Shown here: piece by piece, positions 8,787-19,789 of the stretch | How positions within the stretch are numbered: position 1 is the first letter of the stretch | Layout of the letters: every line of letters starts with the position of its first letter | Origin: Gammaproteobacteria bacterium | GTDB lineage: Bacteria; Pseudomonadota; Gammaproteobacteria; UBA6429; Thiohalophilaceae | DNA: 64,000 bases | Reading direction: 5' to 3' | NCBI GenBank assembly: GCA_029880855.1 | Contig: JAOUNS010000016.1 | Coordinates: forward strand, 62,001-126,000 | The notes under the pieces: model-generated | What the model was told of the DNA's origin: nothing | What the model saw: the letters and a program-made list of their open reading frames with translations, nothing else | The model's database searches: none | Program-made: the position numbers and the translations under genes

Positions 8787-10088
8787 TTATTCCTTGATGC
8801 GAAATTCAGCGGAACGGGCATGGGCGGTCAGCCCTTCGCCACGCGCCAGGATTGAAGCCGTCTTGCCCAGTTCGGAGGCTCCGTCAGCTGAACACATGAT
8901 CAGGCTGGAACGTTTCTGGAAATCATAAACACCCAGCGGTGAACTGAAACGGGCTGTCCGCGAGGTCGGTAAAACATGGTTCGGTCCGGCACAGTAATCA
9001 CCCAGTGCTTCCGCGGTATAACGCCCCATGAAAATCGCACCGGCATGACGCACCTGTGGGGCAAGGGCCTGTGGGTCAGCCACGGAGAGTTCCAAATGTT
9101 CCGGTGCGATGTAATTGGTCACTTCAATGGCCTGCTCCAGATTTGCAACCCTCACCAGCGCACCTCGACCGTTTAATGAGGTTTGAATAATCTCACTCCG
9201 CTCCATGGTGGGCAAAAGCTTTTCGATACTGGCCTGCACCTGATCCAGGAAGGCGGCATCCGGCGAGATCAAAATGGACTGGGCGTCTTCATCATGCTCG
9301 GCCTGGGAAAACAGATCCATGGCGATCCAGTCCGGGTCGGTCTGGCCATCACACACCACCAGAATCTCGGAAGGACCGGCGATCATGTCGATCCCCACCC
9401 TGCCGAACACCATGGACTTGGCGGTCGCCACATAGATGTTGCCGGGGCCGACGATCTTGTCCACCTGGGGCACGGTTTCCGTCCCATAGGCCAAAGCCGC
9501 CACCGCCTGTGCACCACCGATAGTAAAGACCTTGCTGACGCCCGCAATGTGCGCCGCAGCCAGTACCAGTTCATTCAACACACCATCCGGGGTGGGCACC
9601 ACCATAATAATTTCCTGCACCCCCGCCACATGAGCAGGGATGACGTTCATCAATACCGATGAGGGATAGGCAGCCTTGCCACCGGGGACGTAGACGCCGA
9701 CCCGATCCAGCGCAGAGACCTGTTGACCGAGCACCGTGCCATCGGCCTCTGTGTAGGTCCAGGTCTCCATACGTTGATGCTGGTGGTAGGCACGCAGACG
9801 TTCCGCCGCCAGTTCCAGCGCCTGCTTTTGTGCGGCAGGTATCGTGTTGCAGGCCTTTTCCAATCGTGCGGCATCGATGGTCAGATCCGCCATGGAGGAG
9901 ACCGAAGTACGATCAAAACGATTGGTAAATTCCACCAATGCGGCATCGCCCCGCTTGCGCACATCATGCAGGACATCGCGTACCACGCTGTTGACCTTGT
10001 CATCGGAAACACTTTCCCAGGCCAATAGCTGATCCAGGTGTGTCCAGAAATCACTGTCTTGATAATCGAGGCGGGTTATATCCGGCAT
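8787..10088 (-). CDS. hisD: Histidinol dehydrogenase
   Basis: This 433-aa protein matches full-length HisD, which oxidises L-histidinol to L-histidine in two NAD-dependent steps with a zinc ion. Recognisable stretches are [58 protein letters not shown] and [11 protein letters not shown], followed by GPNHVLPT near the C terminus with the metal-binding His. It sits between hisG (25 bp upstream) and hisC. Nothing is truncated. Confidence 0.97.
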   Translation of the reverse strand: MPDITRLDYQDSDFWTHLDQLLAWESVSDDKVNSVVRDVLHDVRKRGDAALVEFTNRFDRTSVSSMADLTIDAARLEKACNTIPAAQKQALELAAERLRAYHQHQRMETWTYTEADGTVLGQQVSALDRVGVYVPGGKAAYPSSVLMNVIPAHVAGVQEIIMVVPTPDGVLNELVLAAAHIAGVSKVFTIGGAQAVAALAYGTETVPQVDKIVGPGNIYVATAKSMVFGRVGIDMIAGPSEILVVCDGQTDPDWIAMDLFSQAEHDEDAQSILISPDAAFLDQVQASIEKLLPTMERSEIIQTSLNGRGALVRVANLEQAIEVTNYIAPEHLELSVADPQALAPQVRHAGAIFMGRYTAEALGDYCAGPNHVLPTSRTARFSSPLGVYDFQKRSSLIMCSADGASELGKTASILARGEGLTAHARSAEFRIKE

Positions 10089-10113
10089 GGCTAAAACTCT
10101 TTCAGGATAAAAT

Positions 10114-10752
10114 TTACTGCTTGTTGGCCACGGCCCGTTCCATCTGGGCGATGAAATCCTTCACCATGGCGTGTTTCATTTTCATGGAGGCCTTGTTCAC
10201 CACCAGACGTGAGCTGATGTCGGCAATGTGTTCCTGTGGTTCCAGGTTGTTGGCCTTGAGGGTATTGCCGGTATCAACCACATCGACAATACAATCCGCC
10301 AGTCCCACCAGCGGCGCCAGTTCCATGGAACCATACAGTTTGATCACTTCGACCTGTTTGCCCTGCCGGGCATAATAGTGACGGGCCGAATTGACATACT
10401 TGGTGGCCACGCGCAGACGGCCTTTCACCGGAACGGCATTCACCGGGCCGGCCACCATCAAGCGACAACAGGCGATATTCAGGTCCAGTGGTTCATACAA
10501 ACCTTCACCACCGTGCTCCATCAGCACATCCTTGCCGGCCACACCGATATCGGCGGCGCCGTACTGCACATAGGTGGGCACATCCGTGGCGCGGATAATT
10601 ACCAGTTTAACGTGCTCAAGGTTGGTATCCAGAATCAGCTTGCGACTGGTTTCCGGATCATCCAGCGGCGTAATGCCGGCCTGAGCCAGCAACGGTACCG
10701 TTTCCTTGAATATGCGGCCCTTGGACAGGGCAATGGTCAATGTTTCACTCAT
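10114..10752 (-). CDS. hisG: ATP phosphoribosyltransferase, short form
   Basis: This 212-aa protein is the catalytic domain only of HisG, the first enzyme of histidine synthesis, which joins ATP and PRPP. Characteristic stretches are [28 protein letters not shown] and [17 protein letters not shown]. Short-form HisG lacks the C-terminal feedback domain and normally needs the HisZ regulatory subunit; no hisZ lies in this window, so it must be elsewhere. It is 52 bp downstream of murA, an arrangement shared with many beta- and gammaproteobacteria. Confidence 0.96.
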   Translation of the reverse strand: MSETLTIALSKGRIFKETVPLLAQAGITPLDDPETSRKLILDTNLEHVKLVIIRATDVPTYVQYGAADIGVAGKDVLMEHGGEGLYEPLDLNIACCRLMVAGPVNAVPVKGRLRVATKYVNSARHYYARQGKQVEVIKLYGSMELAPLVGLADCIVDVVDTGNTLKANNLEPQEHIADISSRLVVNKASMKMKHAMVKDFIAQMERAVANKQ

Positions 10753-10804
10753 AACAGCTTAAGATACAGACTTGCAGGTAGAAGACAAGCGGAGAATCCA
10801 GTCA

Positions 10805-12372
<1,568 letters not shown>

Positions 12373-12510
12373 GCTGCTCTCCTCGAATACGTCTGCAAAT
12401 TCAGATTCTGCCAACAAAAAGAGGCGGTATTCTACCGGGCATGGGGCAATTTCGATACCTGTTTTACCTGACCGGACCGGAATCCGATCACGTCACGCGG
12501 ATAATTCCAC

Positions 12511-12810
12511 TTATTCCGCAAGGGGAATAACTGACTCCAGATCGCTCACTTTGATAATGTCCAGCATCTGCTCAGGCAGGTTCCGGAACCGAATCTCCAG
12601 AGCGCATGCCCTTGCCTGCCGCATCCAGTCGATTAACAGGGCCACTCCCGCACTATCGCTGCGGCTCACACCCTGCAGATCAAACAACAAATTTTCTCCG
12701 GCGGATTTAATCACGGCAGAGGATTCCCGCCACAGTTTCGGAACGGTCTGCGAGTTCAGTTCGCCAATCACATTCAGACGGTTATCCTGCTTTTCTATTC
12801 TTGCATTCAT
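12511..12810 (-). CDS. mlaB: Mla STAS-domain subunit
   Basis: This 99-aa STAS-domain protein contains LLFDLQGVSRSDSAGVALLIDWMRQA, including the Asp-Ser-Ala-Gly stretch typical of the domain. MlaB binds MlaF and stabilises the MlaFEDB ABC complex at the inner membrane, which moves phospholipids between membranes. The ATG at 12810 directly abuts the mlaC stop at 12812, and a longer frame to 12855 would overlap mlaC. Position after mlaC supports the call. Confidence 0.88.
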   Translation of the reverse strand: MNARIEKQDNRLNVIGELNSQTVPKLWRESSAVIKSAGENLLFDLQGVSRSDSAGVALLIDWMRQARACALEIRFRNLPEQMLDIIKVSDLESVIPLAE

Positions 12811-12811
12811 G

Positions 12812-13444
12812 TTACTTGAGTCCGGCCTTGCGATTATGTTGTTCCAGTCGTTCAATCAGTGCATTCAACCCGGTCTTGGTGACTTCGGAGGCAAAGGAGG
12901 TCCGGTAATTGGCTATCAGACTCACCCCATCCACCGACACGTCGTAAACTTTCCACTGATCTTTTTTCAAATGCAGTGAATACTTGATGCTGATCGGCGC
13001 CTTGCCCGACTCAATGATCTCGGTCCAGACCGTCACATCTTTTGTGGCGGGATCATCCCGCAACGGCAGATAGCGCACCTTTTGTTCGGTGTATTCCAGC
13101 AACGCCACGGCATAGGTCCTGACCAGGGTATCCCGGAAAGCGAGTACAAAACGCTTTTTGCCATCAAGGTCAGCGGTACGCCAGTGTTTGCCCAGCACAG
13201 AGCGAGACATGGCGATAAAATCAAAGTGCGGCAGCACAATATCACTCACCATGTCATAGATCAGTTGGGGATTTTGTTTTAACGCCTTTTGTTCGGCACG
13301 CAGCCTTTCCAGCATTTTGTTGCTGGTGGCCTCGACCAATTCTTGTGGTCCGACGGCCGCCCCGGCGTGGCTGTACGAGAACAACAGGACACACAGCAGC
13401 CCCGCACTCTTCAGTAACGGCATACCCCAACCCCGAGGCATCAC
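12812..13444 (-). CDS. mlaC: Periplasmic phospholipid-binding protein MlaC
   Basis: This 210-aa protein has a signal peptide (GLLCVLLFSYSHAGA) and the MlaC/Ttg2D fold: LPHFDFIAMSRSVLGKHWR, then FRDTLVRTYAVALLEYTEQKVRYLPLR and WKVYDVSVDGVSLIANYR. MlaC ferries phospholipids between MlaD at the inner membrane and MlaA-porin at the outer membrane. The start overlaps the mlaD stop by 4 bp. Met2 is an equally good start. Confidence 0.95.
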   Translation of the reverse strand: MMPRGWGMPLLKSAGLLCVLLFSYSHAGAAVGPQELVEATSNKMLERLRAEQKALKQNPQLIYDMVSDIVLPHFDFIAMSRSVLGKHWRTADLDGKKRFVLAFRDTLVRTYAVALLEYTEQKVRYLPLRDDPATKDVTVWTEIIESGKAPISIKYSLHLKKDQWKVYDVSVDGVSLIANYRTSFASEVTKTGLNALIERLEQHNRKAGLK

Positions 13445-14004
13445 TTTTTCTTCTCCTTATCGGCATCGCCTTCACTCAGGAAACGCGACACAAACTGGCC
13501 AATAAGTTTTTCCAATACCATGGAGCCCTGGGTCAGTTTCAGCTCGGTGCCGTCCTTTAGAACCTCTTCCTTGCATTCTTTATTTTCGTTGCCGGCGCTC
13601 TTTTTACCTTCCAGTTCAGCCAGCAAGGCATCGTCGCAATCGCTGGCGCCGGAACCGGGTTCCAGCCCGATGTATTTTTCACCCAGCAGACCTGCCGTGT
13701 AGATGCTGGCGGAGGTGCCGGACGGCAGGGTGTCGTAATTCTTTTCTATACGCATGGTCACCACCGCCTCGAGGGAGTGTTTGTCGAAACTGATCCCGGT
13801 GACCCGACCAATCCGTACCCCGGCCATGGAAACCGGCGAACGCACCTTCAAACCACTGGCATCCTCAAACCGCGCCGTCACGGTATAACCTTCATCATTG
13901 GAATAGGAACTGAGATTGCTGACCTTCATGGCCAACATGAACAGTGCCGCTGCACCGGCCGCGACGAATATACCCACCCAGATTTCCACCATTCTTGAAT
14001 TCAT
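13441..14004 (-). CDS. mlaD: MCE-domain protein MlaD
   Basis: This 187-aa protein has one N-terminal membrane helix (GIFVAAGAAALFMLAMKV) and one MCE domain including ARFEDASGLKVRSPVSMAGVRIGRV and the ring-loop region SIYTAGLLGEKYIGLEPG. MlaD forms a hexameric ring that conducts phospholipids between MlaE and MlaC. The C-terminal tail after the MCE domain is charged and Lys-rich (DADKEKKK). The gene lies 3 bp after mlaE. Confidence 0.95.
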   Translation of the reverse strand: MNSRMVEIWVGIFVAAGAAALFMLAMKVSNLSSYSNDEGYTVTARFEDASGLKVRSPVSMAGVRIGRVTGISFDKHSLEAVVTMRIEKNYDTLPSGTSASIYTAGLLGEKYIGLEPGSGASDCDDALLAELEGKKSAGNENKECKEEVLKDGTELKLTQGSMVLEKLIGQFVSRFLSEGDADKEKKK

Positions 14005-14007
14005 TGT

Positions 14008-14793
14008 TCAGATCTCCCCGAACATTAATGCAGTTAAAACAAAATCCAGCCCCAACACCGCCAGGGAGGAATAAACGACAGTGCGTGTCGTGGCGCGACT
14101 CACCCCTTCCGAGGTGGGAATGGCATCATTACCTTCAAAGATGGCAATCCAGGTCACCACCACACCAAATACCATGCTCTTGATGACACCATTATAGATA
14201 TCATCATACATATCCACCGCATCCTGCATCTGTGACCAGAAGGCGCCGTCATCCACACCGACCATGCCGACACCGACAAAATACCCACCTATCACACCCA
14301 CCGCACTGAAGATGGCGGCCAACAGAGGCATGGCAATTACTCCGGCCAGAAAGCGCGGCGCGAGCACCCGACGAATCGGATCAATCGCCATCATCTCCAT
14401 GGCGGACAGTTGTTCGGTGGCTTTCATCAAACCGATTTCCGCTGTCAGGGCCGAGCCGGCTCGCCCGGCAAACAACAGGGCGGTGACAACCGGCCCCAGT
14501 TCCCGCACCAAACCCAGGGCCACCACCACACCGAGTGACTCTTCGGCACCGAAATCCACCAGGGTGTTATAGCCCTGCAGACCCAGCACCATGCCCACAA
14601 ACAAACCGGAAACGATAATGATCACCAGCGACAACACGCCGACAGAGTAAATTTGATAGACCACCAGACTGACGCGACCAAACAGGGACGGCAAACCGCT
14701 CAGGATTTGCACAAACAGAATACTGGCCCGCCCCAGACGTTCGAAAGCACCCAGACAGGCCATTCCCAGTGACTGTAACCAGTTACTCATCAC
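14008..14793 (-). CDS. mlaE: Mla ABC permease MlaE
   Basis: This 261-aa membrane permease belongs to the MlaE/Ttg2B family. It shows the conserved [29 protein letters not shown]... [26 protein letters not shown] core and [25 protein letters not shown]. Paired with MlaF it forms the core of the phospholipid transporter in the inner membrane. Its ATG overlaps the mlaF stop (ATGA). Confidence 0.96.
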   Translation of the reverse strand: MMSNWLQSLGMACLGAFERLGRASILFVQILSGLPSLFGRVSLVVYQIYSVGVLSLVIIIVSGLFVGMVLGLQGYNTLVDFGAEESLGVVVALGLVRELGPVVTALLFAGRAGSALTAEIGLMKATEQLSAMEMMAIDPIRRVLAPRFLAGVIAMPLLAAIFSAVGVIGGYFVGVGMVGVDDGAFWSQMQDAVDMYDDIYNGVIKSMVFGVVVTWIAIFEGNDAIPTSEGVSRATTRTVVYSSLAVLGLDFVLTALMFGEI

Positions 14794-15629
14794 ACCGCCT
14801 CCCCGGCTGCCGGCTTGTCATCCACGCCGGCCAATAAATCGTCCGCATAATCAGCTGCAGAGTAATGGAATGGCACCGGACCATCCGGCAACCCCTTCAG
14901 GAATTGTTGTGCCCATTCTGACTTTGAATTATTGAGCTCTTCCGTTGTACCGTGCCCGACGACCTTGCCACCCGATAACAGGTAGACATCATCGGCGATG
15001 GAGAGGGTTTCCTGGATATCATGGGAGACAATAATACTGGTCAGGCCCAGTGCGTCATTCAACAACCGGATCAGTCGGACCAGAACTCCCATGGAAATGG
15101 GGTCCTGGCCGGTAAAGGGTTCGTCATACATAATCATCATGGGATCAAGCGCGATGGCCCGCGCCAGAGCGACACGTCTTGCCATCCCGCCGGATAATTC
15201 GCTGGGCATCAATTTGCGTGCCCCGCGCAACCCGACAGACTCGAGTTTCATCAGAACCAGATCGCGGATAATCTGTTCCGGCAATTGGGTATGTTCACGC
15301 AAGGGGAATGCCACATTGTCAAAGACATTCATATCTGTCAGCAATGCACCGTTCTGGAACAGCATGCCCATCCGCTTGCGTAATCGGTATAGTTCGCTGC
15401 GATTCAGTTGCTGGACACATTCACCATCCACTTCGACGGTACCGGCCGTGGGCTGCAACTGACCACCGATCAAGCGCAACAGGGTGGTCTTGCCGGTACC
15501 GCTCGGCCCCATGATCCCGGTTACGCTGCCGCGTTTGATATCCAGGTCGATATCATCAAAGATAACCCGGTTACCACGCGCGAAACTCAGGTTGCGGACT
15601 TTTATTATTATGTCGTCGTTATTTTGCAT
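14790..15629 (-). CDS. mlaF: Mla ABC ATP-binding protein MlaF
   Basis: This 279-aa ABC ATPase has Walker A GPSGTGKT at residues 41-48, the signature LSGGM at about 145-149, Walker [14 protein letters not shown] and the H-loop IIVSHD. It powers the MlaFEDB phospholipid transporter. It heads the mlaFEDCB-ibaG-murA-hisGDC minus-strand block. The promoter must lie in 15630-15735, which I cannot resolve further. Confidence 0.96.
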   Translation of the reverse strand: MQNNDDIIIKVRNLSFARGNRVIFDDIDLDIKRGSVTGIMGPSGTGKTTLLRLIGGQLQPTAGTVEVDGECVQQLNRSELYRLRKRMGMLFQNGALLTDMNVFDNVAFPLREHTQLPEQIIRDLVLMKLESVGLRGARKLMPSELSGGMARRVALARAIALDPMMIMYDEPFTGQDPISMGVLVRLIRLLNDALGLTSIIVSHDIQETLSIADDVYLLSGGKVVGHGTTEELNNSKSEWAQQFLKGLPDGPVPFHYSAADYADDLLAGVDDKPAAGEAV

Positions 15630-15735
15630 CTTGGAATGTATAGCACTTGATGACTGAACATGTCATTAATTTTGGAGAAAAATTTCCGGTCTGTAACCGT
15701 CCCTTGCAAACTTTTTCCGTTATCTTAACCAAACC

Positions 15736-16398
15736 TTAATCAATCAGGTCAAGCAACACCACTGCATTGCGCATAACATCAATGCGCGGCGGTGTTCCAT
15801 CAAAAATTATCACCACCGTCTGCCGGGCTGAGGTCTGACTGAGCAGTGATTCGATTATCCTGCGCAAGGCGCGCATATCCGTCGTTTCACTGTTAACCCG
15901 TGTACAAACAAAACGACCTTGTGCAACCGGTATATCTGCAGCAACGTCATACCGAACCAAACTGATACCGCGCGCTTGCAACAGCTGCGTTGCCTCCGGT
16001 GACACCGGCTGACCGGCGGTATCCACACTCAAAGGGACCTCTGTCTCGGGCAGACTATCCGGCAAACCGGCGGTCATTTCATCGGGACTCAGCCGACAAA
16101 TCACACCGCAGCAACGTCCGGAAAACAGTGCCAGTCGCCCGGCCTGGTCCTGAAACTGCGCCGGCGATGAAAATTCACAAACAAACTGTAACGCATCGCC
16201 GCAGTCGGACAACCATTCAGCGATACTCTCATCGGCCAGGCTCCAGTAATCTGCAGGAAACAGGACAACCGGAAATTCATTACCGTAATAACCCAATTGC
16301 CACTCCTCAGGCAGGTCATCCGGGTAAAATATTGTTTGCCAGGCGGCATGCCGCCAACCTGCCGCACCAAACATAATTCGATATGTTTCACCAGCCAT
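15736..16398 (-). CDS. DUF72-like (YecE family) protein
   Basis: This 220-aa protein begins MFGAAGWRHAAWQTIFYPDDLPEEWQLGYYGNEF, which resembles the DUF72 (YecE) start with its G..GW...W...FYP...LP...L.YY pattern. DUF72 proteins have a TIM-barrel-like fold of unproven function. The rest is divergent and the protein is shorter than most members, and the C-terminal RGYAYFNN-type motif of the family is not evident. It may therefore be a reduced relative. It is divergent from the following small gene. Confidence 0.6.
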   Translation of the reverse strand: MAGETYRIMFGAAGWRHAAWQTIFYPDDLPEEWQLGYYGNEFPVVLFPADYWSLADESIAEWLSDCGDALQFVCEFSSPAQFQDQAGRLALFSGRCCGVICRLSPDEMTAGLPDSLPETEVPLSVDTAGQPVSPEATQLLQARGISLVRYDVAADIPVAQGRFVCTRVNSETTDMRALRRIIESLLSQTSARQTVVIIFDGTPPRIDVMRNAVVLLDLID

Positions 16399-16407
16399 TT
16401 TTTATCC

Positions 16408-16413
16408 TATAAT
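16408..16413 (+). promoter_or_regulatory. Candidate -10 box (TATAAT)
   Basis: A perfect TATAAT lies in the 37-bp gap between the divergent DUF72-like gene and the Cys-rich mini-protein gene. The best upstream match at a 17-bp spacer is GTTTCA (3 of 6 against TTGACA), so the -35 box is weak. Transcription would begin about 16 bp before the ATG at 16436. Confidence 0.4.
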
Positions 16414-16435
16414 CCAACTACACGTAAAATCACGA

Positions 16436-16633
16436 ATGATGCAGCTTATGGGCGAGATAATCCAGTTTAAAAAACCGAAGGCAAAAGACAAACACAAAGG
16501 CAAAACACTGTGCCGAAACGGTTTTCACAAGTGGGAGCCTTTAAAAGACAAACCCTTCGATGTCAAACAGGGCAAACTCGTTACTGTATTGCGTTGCATT
16601 CGCTGCGGCATCACTAGAACAGAAACCCGATAG
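16436..16633 (+). CDS. Conserved-looking small Cys-rich protein (possible zinc ribbon)
   Basis: This protein of 65 aa, or 61 aa from the in-frame ATG at 16448, is Lys-rich (MGEIIQFKKPKAKDKHKG). It has one Cys in TLCRNGFHKW and a CxxC in LRCIRCGITRTETR. Three Cys and a His could form a small metal site, but the spacing matches no motif I can name. It stands between the Mla block and mlaA, with a TATAAT box upstream. Function unknown; its coding nature is supported by the compositional bias and isolated position. Confidence 0.65.
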   Translation: MMQLMGEIIQFKKPKAKDKHKGKTLCRNGFHKWEPLKDKPFDVKQGKLVTVLRCIRCGITRTETR

Positions 16634-16696
16634 GTACTGCCATTGATTTCTTGTTCCTCCGGTGTGATGATCGTACCCCATTATCAGGTTTGAATT

Positions 16697-17494
16697 ATGA
16701 ACGACAAATTATCAGGAATTCGCTTTATGCCAGGGAAACTCGCCATACTGTTTGTCATTGCCCTGCTGGTCACAGGCTGTGCGGGCACTCCCAATGGGAA
16801 AACGGCCCCTGCACACGACCCCTGGGAATCCTATAATCGCGCCGTGTTTAACTTTAATGAAAATTTTTACGAGTACATCCTCGACCCGGTCAGCCGTGGG
16901 TATCAGTCCATTACACCCGACTTTGTCCAGACCGGTATCAGCAACTTCTTCAGCCATGTGGATGATATCTTCGTCATTGTGAACGATCTGTTGCAACTCA
17001 AGATTCAGCATTTTGCCGAAGACTTCATGCGTTTTGTCTTTAACACCTTCTTTGGTGTCTTCGGTTTGATTGATGTCGCCAAACACATGGACCTGCCCAA
17101 GCGCAATGAAGACTTCGGCCAGACCCTGGCCTACTGGTTTAACTGGGAGGACAGTCGCTATTTTATGCTGCCTTTCCTCGGACCCAGCACCTTGCGTGAT
17201 ACCTGGGGTACTGCAAAAGAGTGGTATGTATATCCCACCAATCAAATCGATCACATCCGCAGCCGTAACAGTGTCATTGCCATGCGGGCAGTCGACAAGC
17301 GTTCCGGTCTGCTCAAGGCCAACCGCATTGCTGAGCAGGCCAGTTTCGACAAGTATGCGTTCATTCGTGATGCCTATTTGCAGGCACGCAAGCGAGATAT
17401 CCATGACGGCAACCCGCCGCGGGAAAAAGTCTACATCGCCCCACCCACCAAGGAAGACGAGGCGCTGGAAAAAGAGCTGGAACTGTTACAATAA
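16697..17494 (+). CDS. mlaA: MlaA (VacJ) family outer-membrane lipoprotein
   Basis: This 265-aa protein has a lipobox (LVTGCAG, Cys near residue 28) and the MlaA core: DPWESYNRAVFNFNENF, a FVNDxxQ-like region near NDLLQLKIQHFAEDF, FNTFFGVFGLIDVAKHMDLP, then EDFGQTLAYW and MLPFLGPSTLRDTWG. MlaA sits in the outer membrane with porins and removes mislocalised phospholipids from the outer leaflet, passing them to MlaC. Its location beside mlaFEDCB, rather than elsewhere as in E. coli, puts the whole pathway in one place. Confidence 0.95.
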   Translation: MNDKLSGIRFMPGKLAILFVIALLVTGCAGTPNGKTAPAHDPWESYNRAVFNFNENFYEYILDPVSRGYQSITPDFVQTGISNFFSHVDDIFVIVNDLLQLKIQHFAEDFMRFVFNTFFGVFGLIDVAKHMDLPKRNEDFGQTLAYWFNWEDSRYFMLPFLGPSTLRDTWGTAKEWYVYPTNQIDHIRSRNSVIAMRAVDKRSGLLKANRIAEQASFDKYAFIRDAYLQARKRDIHDGNPPREKVYIAPPTKEDEALEKELELLQ

Positions 17495-17527
17495 CCAACC
17501 ATCACTGCCACGGCGTCTGTTGTCCCC

Positions 17528-18502
17528 ATGAATGAAATTTACCTGTCCAGTCTTTCCATAATAGTGGGATTTGCTCTGTTGGTCTGGGGGGCGGATCGAT
17601 TCGTCCATGGCGCTTCGGCAACCGCTCGCAATCTGGGAGTATCACCGTTGATCATCGGCCTGACCATTGTCGGTTTTGGCACCTCTGCACCGGAAATACT
17701 GGTCTCGTACTCTGCCGCCATGGAAGGGAACCCCGGCCTGGCTGTCGGCAATGCCTTGGGTTCCAACATCACCAATATTGCACTGGTGCTCGGTATCACC
17801 GCCCTGATCTGCCCACTGGAAGTCAAATCGGAAACCCTGCGCCGCGAATACCCCGCCATGTTTGCCATTATGCTGATTGCCCTGGTATTGGCGATGGACG
17901 GCGACCTGACCAGAACGGATGGTCTGATCCTCCTCAGCGGTCTGGGCCTGATGGTGTTCTGGATGGTTAATCTGGGGTTGCGGAAAAGCCGGGTTGATCC
18001 AATGGAAATTGAATATGCCAACGAGATCCCCAGAATCACAACCATGGCTGCATTGTTCTGGTTGATGGTTGGTCTGGCCACCTTGTTGCTCAGCGCCAAA
18101 ATCCTGGTCTGGGGCTCAATCAATGTCGCCAAATTTCTCGGGGTCAGTGACCTGGTCATCGGGCTGACCATCGTCGCGATAGGCACCAGTCTGCCGGAAT
18201 TGGCCGCCTCCGTCATGAGTGCCTTGAAAAAGGAACCGGATATCGCCATTGGTAATGTTATCGGTTCCAATATGTTTAACTTGCTGGCGGTACTGGGCCT
18301 GCCTGCCGCGATCTCACCGCTGAAACTGGATGCCGGTGTGCTGGAACGAGACTTTCCCTATATGATAGGGCTGAGTATCGCCCTGTTCACCATGGCCTAT
18401 GGTTTCCGGCAACACGGCCGTATTAATCGGATTGAAGGCGGTCTGTTGTTTACGGCCTATATTGCCTATCTGGTGCTGCTCTATTTCACTATCCGAACTT
18501 AA
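17528..18502 (+). CDS. yrbG: Calcium/sodium antiporter (YrbG family)
   Basis: This 324-aa membrane protein has the two inverted repeats of the cation/Ca2+ exchanger family. Repeat 1 holds GFGTSAPEILVSYSAA and GNALGSNITNIALVLG; repeat 2 holds AIGTSLPELAASVMSA and GNVIGSNMFNLLAVLG. These motifs contain the ion-binding Glu and Asn residues. About ten membrane helices are expected. It opens the yrbG-kdsD-kdsC-lptC-lptA-lptB-rpoN set known from E. coli, divergent from the mla block. Confidence 0.95.
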   Translation: MNEIYLSSLSIIVGFALLVWGADRFVHGASATARNLGVSPLIIGLTIVGFGTSAPEILVSYSAAMEGNPGLAVGNALGSNITNIALVLGITALICPLEVKSETLRREYPAMFAIMLIALVLAMDGDLTRTDGLILLSGLGLMVFWMVNLGLRKSRVDPMEIEYANEIPRITTMAALFWLMVGLATLLLSAKILVWGSINVAKFLGVSDLVIGLTIVAIGTSLPELAASVMSALKKEPDIAIGNVIGSNMFNLLAVLGLPAAISPLKLDAGVLERDFPYMIGLSIALFTMAYGFRQHGRINRIEGGLLFTAYIAYLVLLYFTIRT

Positions 18503-18511
18503 GGAGGCGTT

Positions 18512-18718
18512 ATGCAAACCGAATCATTTAAAGTCATGAACGTTAAATGCGGTGGTTGTGCAAGCAATATTCAAACAAACCTGACGCAATTGCCGGGCGT
18601 GGCAACCGTCGAGGTTGATATCGCCACAGGTACCGTCGAAGTCCAGGGTGAAGGCTTGAACCACACCACGCTGATCACAAAGCTGGCGGAATTGGGTTAT
18701 CCTGTCGCCAACAGCTAA
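18512..18718 (+). CDS. Heavy-metal-associated (HMA) domain protein, copper-chaperone-like
   Basis: This 68-aa single HMA domain has Cys13 and Cys16 in VKCGGCAS, the C-x-x-C metal loop used by CopZ/Atx1-type chaperones and by ATPase amino termini. It ends with TKLAELGYPVA, a common HMA ending. An AGGAGG site lies just ahead of the ATG, and it follows yrbG by 9 bp, so it is likely co-transcribed. No copper ATPase is present in the window. It is inserted between yrbG and kdsD, which are neighbours in E. coli. Confidence 0.9.
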   Translation: MQTESFKVMNVKCGGCASNIQTNLTQLPGVATVEVDIATGTVEVQGEGLNHTTLITKLAELGYPVANS

Positions 18719-18758
18719 ACTAACAAAAAACACATAACAACGGTCTGACACAGAACCC

Positions 18759-19733
18759 ATGGACAAAACCCGCATTCAAACCCTGGCGTATGCCGTCATT
18801 GATACCGAACAACAGGCTATCCTGACCCTGAAAGATCGCATCGGGGAAGACTTTATTCGGGCGTGTCAGTTCATGCTCGAATGCGAGGGACGCATCGTCG
18901 TGACCGGAATGGGCAAGTCCGGCCACATCGGCAGCAAGATCGCCGCCACGCTGGCCAGTACCGGCAGTCCGGCCTTTTTTGTGCATCCCGGTGAGGCCAG
19001 TCATGGTGACCTGGGCATGATCACCGGCAAAGATGTGGTGCTGGCGATTTCCAATTCCGGCGAGACCGATGAATTATTGACCATCGTGCCGTTGATCAAG
19101 CGCCTCAATGTTCCCCTCATTGCTATGACCGGTAACCCGGCTTCCACCCTGGCCAGAGACGCTGCCGCACATCTGGACATCAGTGTTGAAAAAGAGGCCT
19201 GTCCGCTGGGGCTGGCCCCCACCGCCAGCACCACGGCGACGCTGGTCATGGGTGATGCACTGGCTGTCGCCTTGCTGGAAACGCGGGGATTTACCGCTGA
19301 TGACTTTGCGCTCTCCCACCCCGGCGGACGGCTGGGTAAACGGCTGCTGCTGCATGTCGGTGATGTGATGCACACCGGTGACGAGGTTCCCCGAGTGGAC
19401 GAAAACGCCCGGCTCAGTGATGCGTTGGTGGAAATGACCCGCAAGGGATTGGGAATGACCGCCATCGTCAACAAAGACCATAATATTCTCGGCGTCTTTA
19501 CCGATGGCGATCTGCGCCGGGTTCTGGACGGCGGCGAGATCAATATCAAACAAATAGCGATCCGTGATTGCATGACCGCAAATTGCAAAACCATTACTGC
19601 AGACAAGCTGGCGGCAGAAGCCCTGCAAATCATGGATAGTAAACGGATCAACGCCCTGCCGGTGGTGGATGAGCGGCAACAACTCATCGGGGCATTGAAT
19701 ATGCACGATTTACTCAAGGCCGGAGTGGTTTAG
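18759..19733 (+). CDS. kdsD: D-arabinose 5-phosphate isomerase
   Basis: This 324-aa protein has an N-terminal SIS sugar-isomerase domain (GMGKSGHIGSKIAATLASTGSPAFFVHPGEASHGDLGM) and two C-terminal CBS domains from about residue 210. It converts ribulose 5-phosphate to arabinose 5-phosphate, the precursor of Kdo in lipopolysaccharide. Gene order with kdsC and lptCAB confirms the role. Length is standard. Confidence 0.96.
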   Translation: MDKTRIQTLAYAVIDTEQQAILTLKDRIGEDFIRACQFMLECEGRIVVTGMGKSGHIGSKIAATLASTGSPAFFVHPGEASHGDLGMITGKDVVLAISNSGETDELLTIVPLIKRLNVPLIAMTGNPASTLARDAAAHLDISVEKEACPLGLAPTASTTATLVMGDALAVALLETRGFTADDFALSHPGGRLGKRLLLHVGDVMHTGDEVPRVDENARLSDALVEMTRKGLGMTAIVNKDHNILGVFTDGDLRRVLDGGEINIKQIAIRDCMTANCKTITADKLAAEALQIMDSKRINALPVVDERQQLIGALNMHDLLKAGVV

Positions 19734-19789
19734 GCCGTTCTGGTATACACTGACCAATAACACAAACAAACAGGCAGCGGCGAAATACC

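Noticed and set aside
9183-9662. A 159-codon plus-strand frame opposite hisD
   Set aside because: It has a His/Gly-rich antisense composition and no start context; hisD is intact.
17539-18270. A 243-codon minus-strand frame opposite yrbG
   Set aside because: It is an antisense reading of a clearly coding antiporter gene.
19001-19717. Long minus-strand frames opposite kdsD
   Set aside because: kdsD has all its expected motifs and the antisense frames have low-complexity Ser/Arg-rich content.
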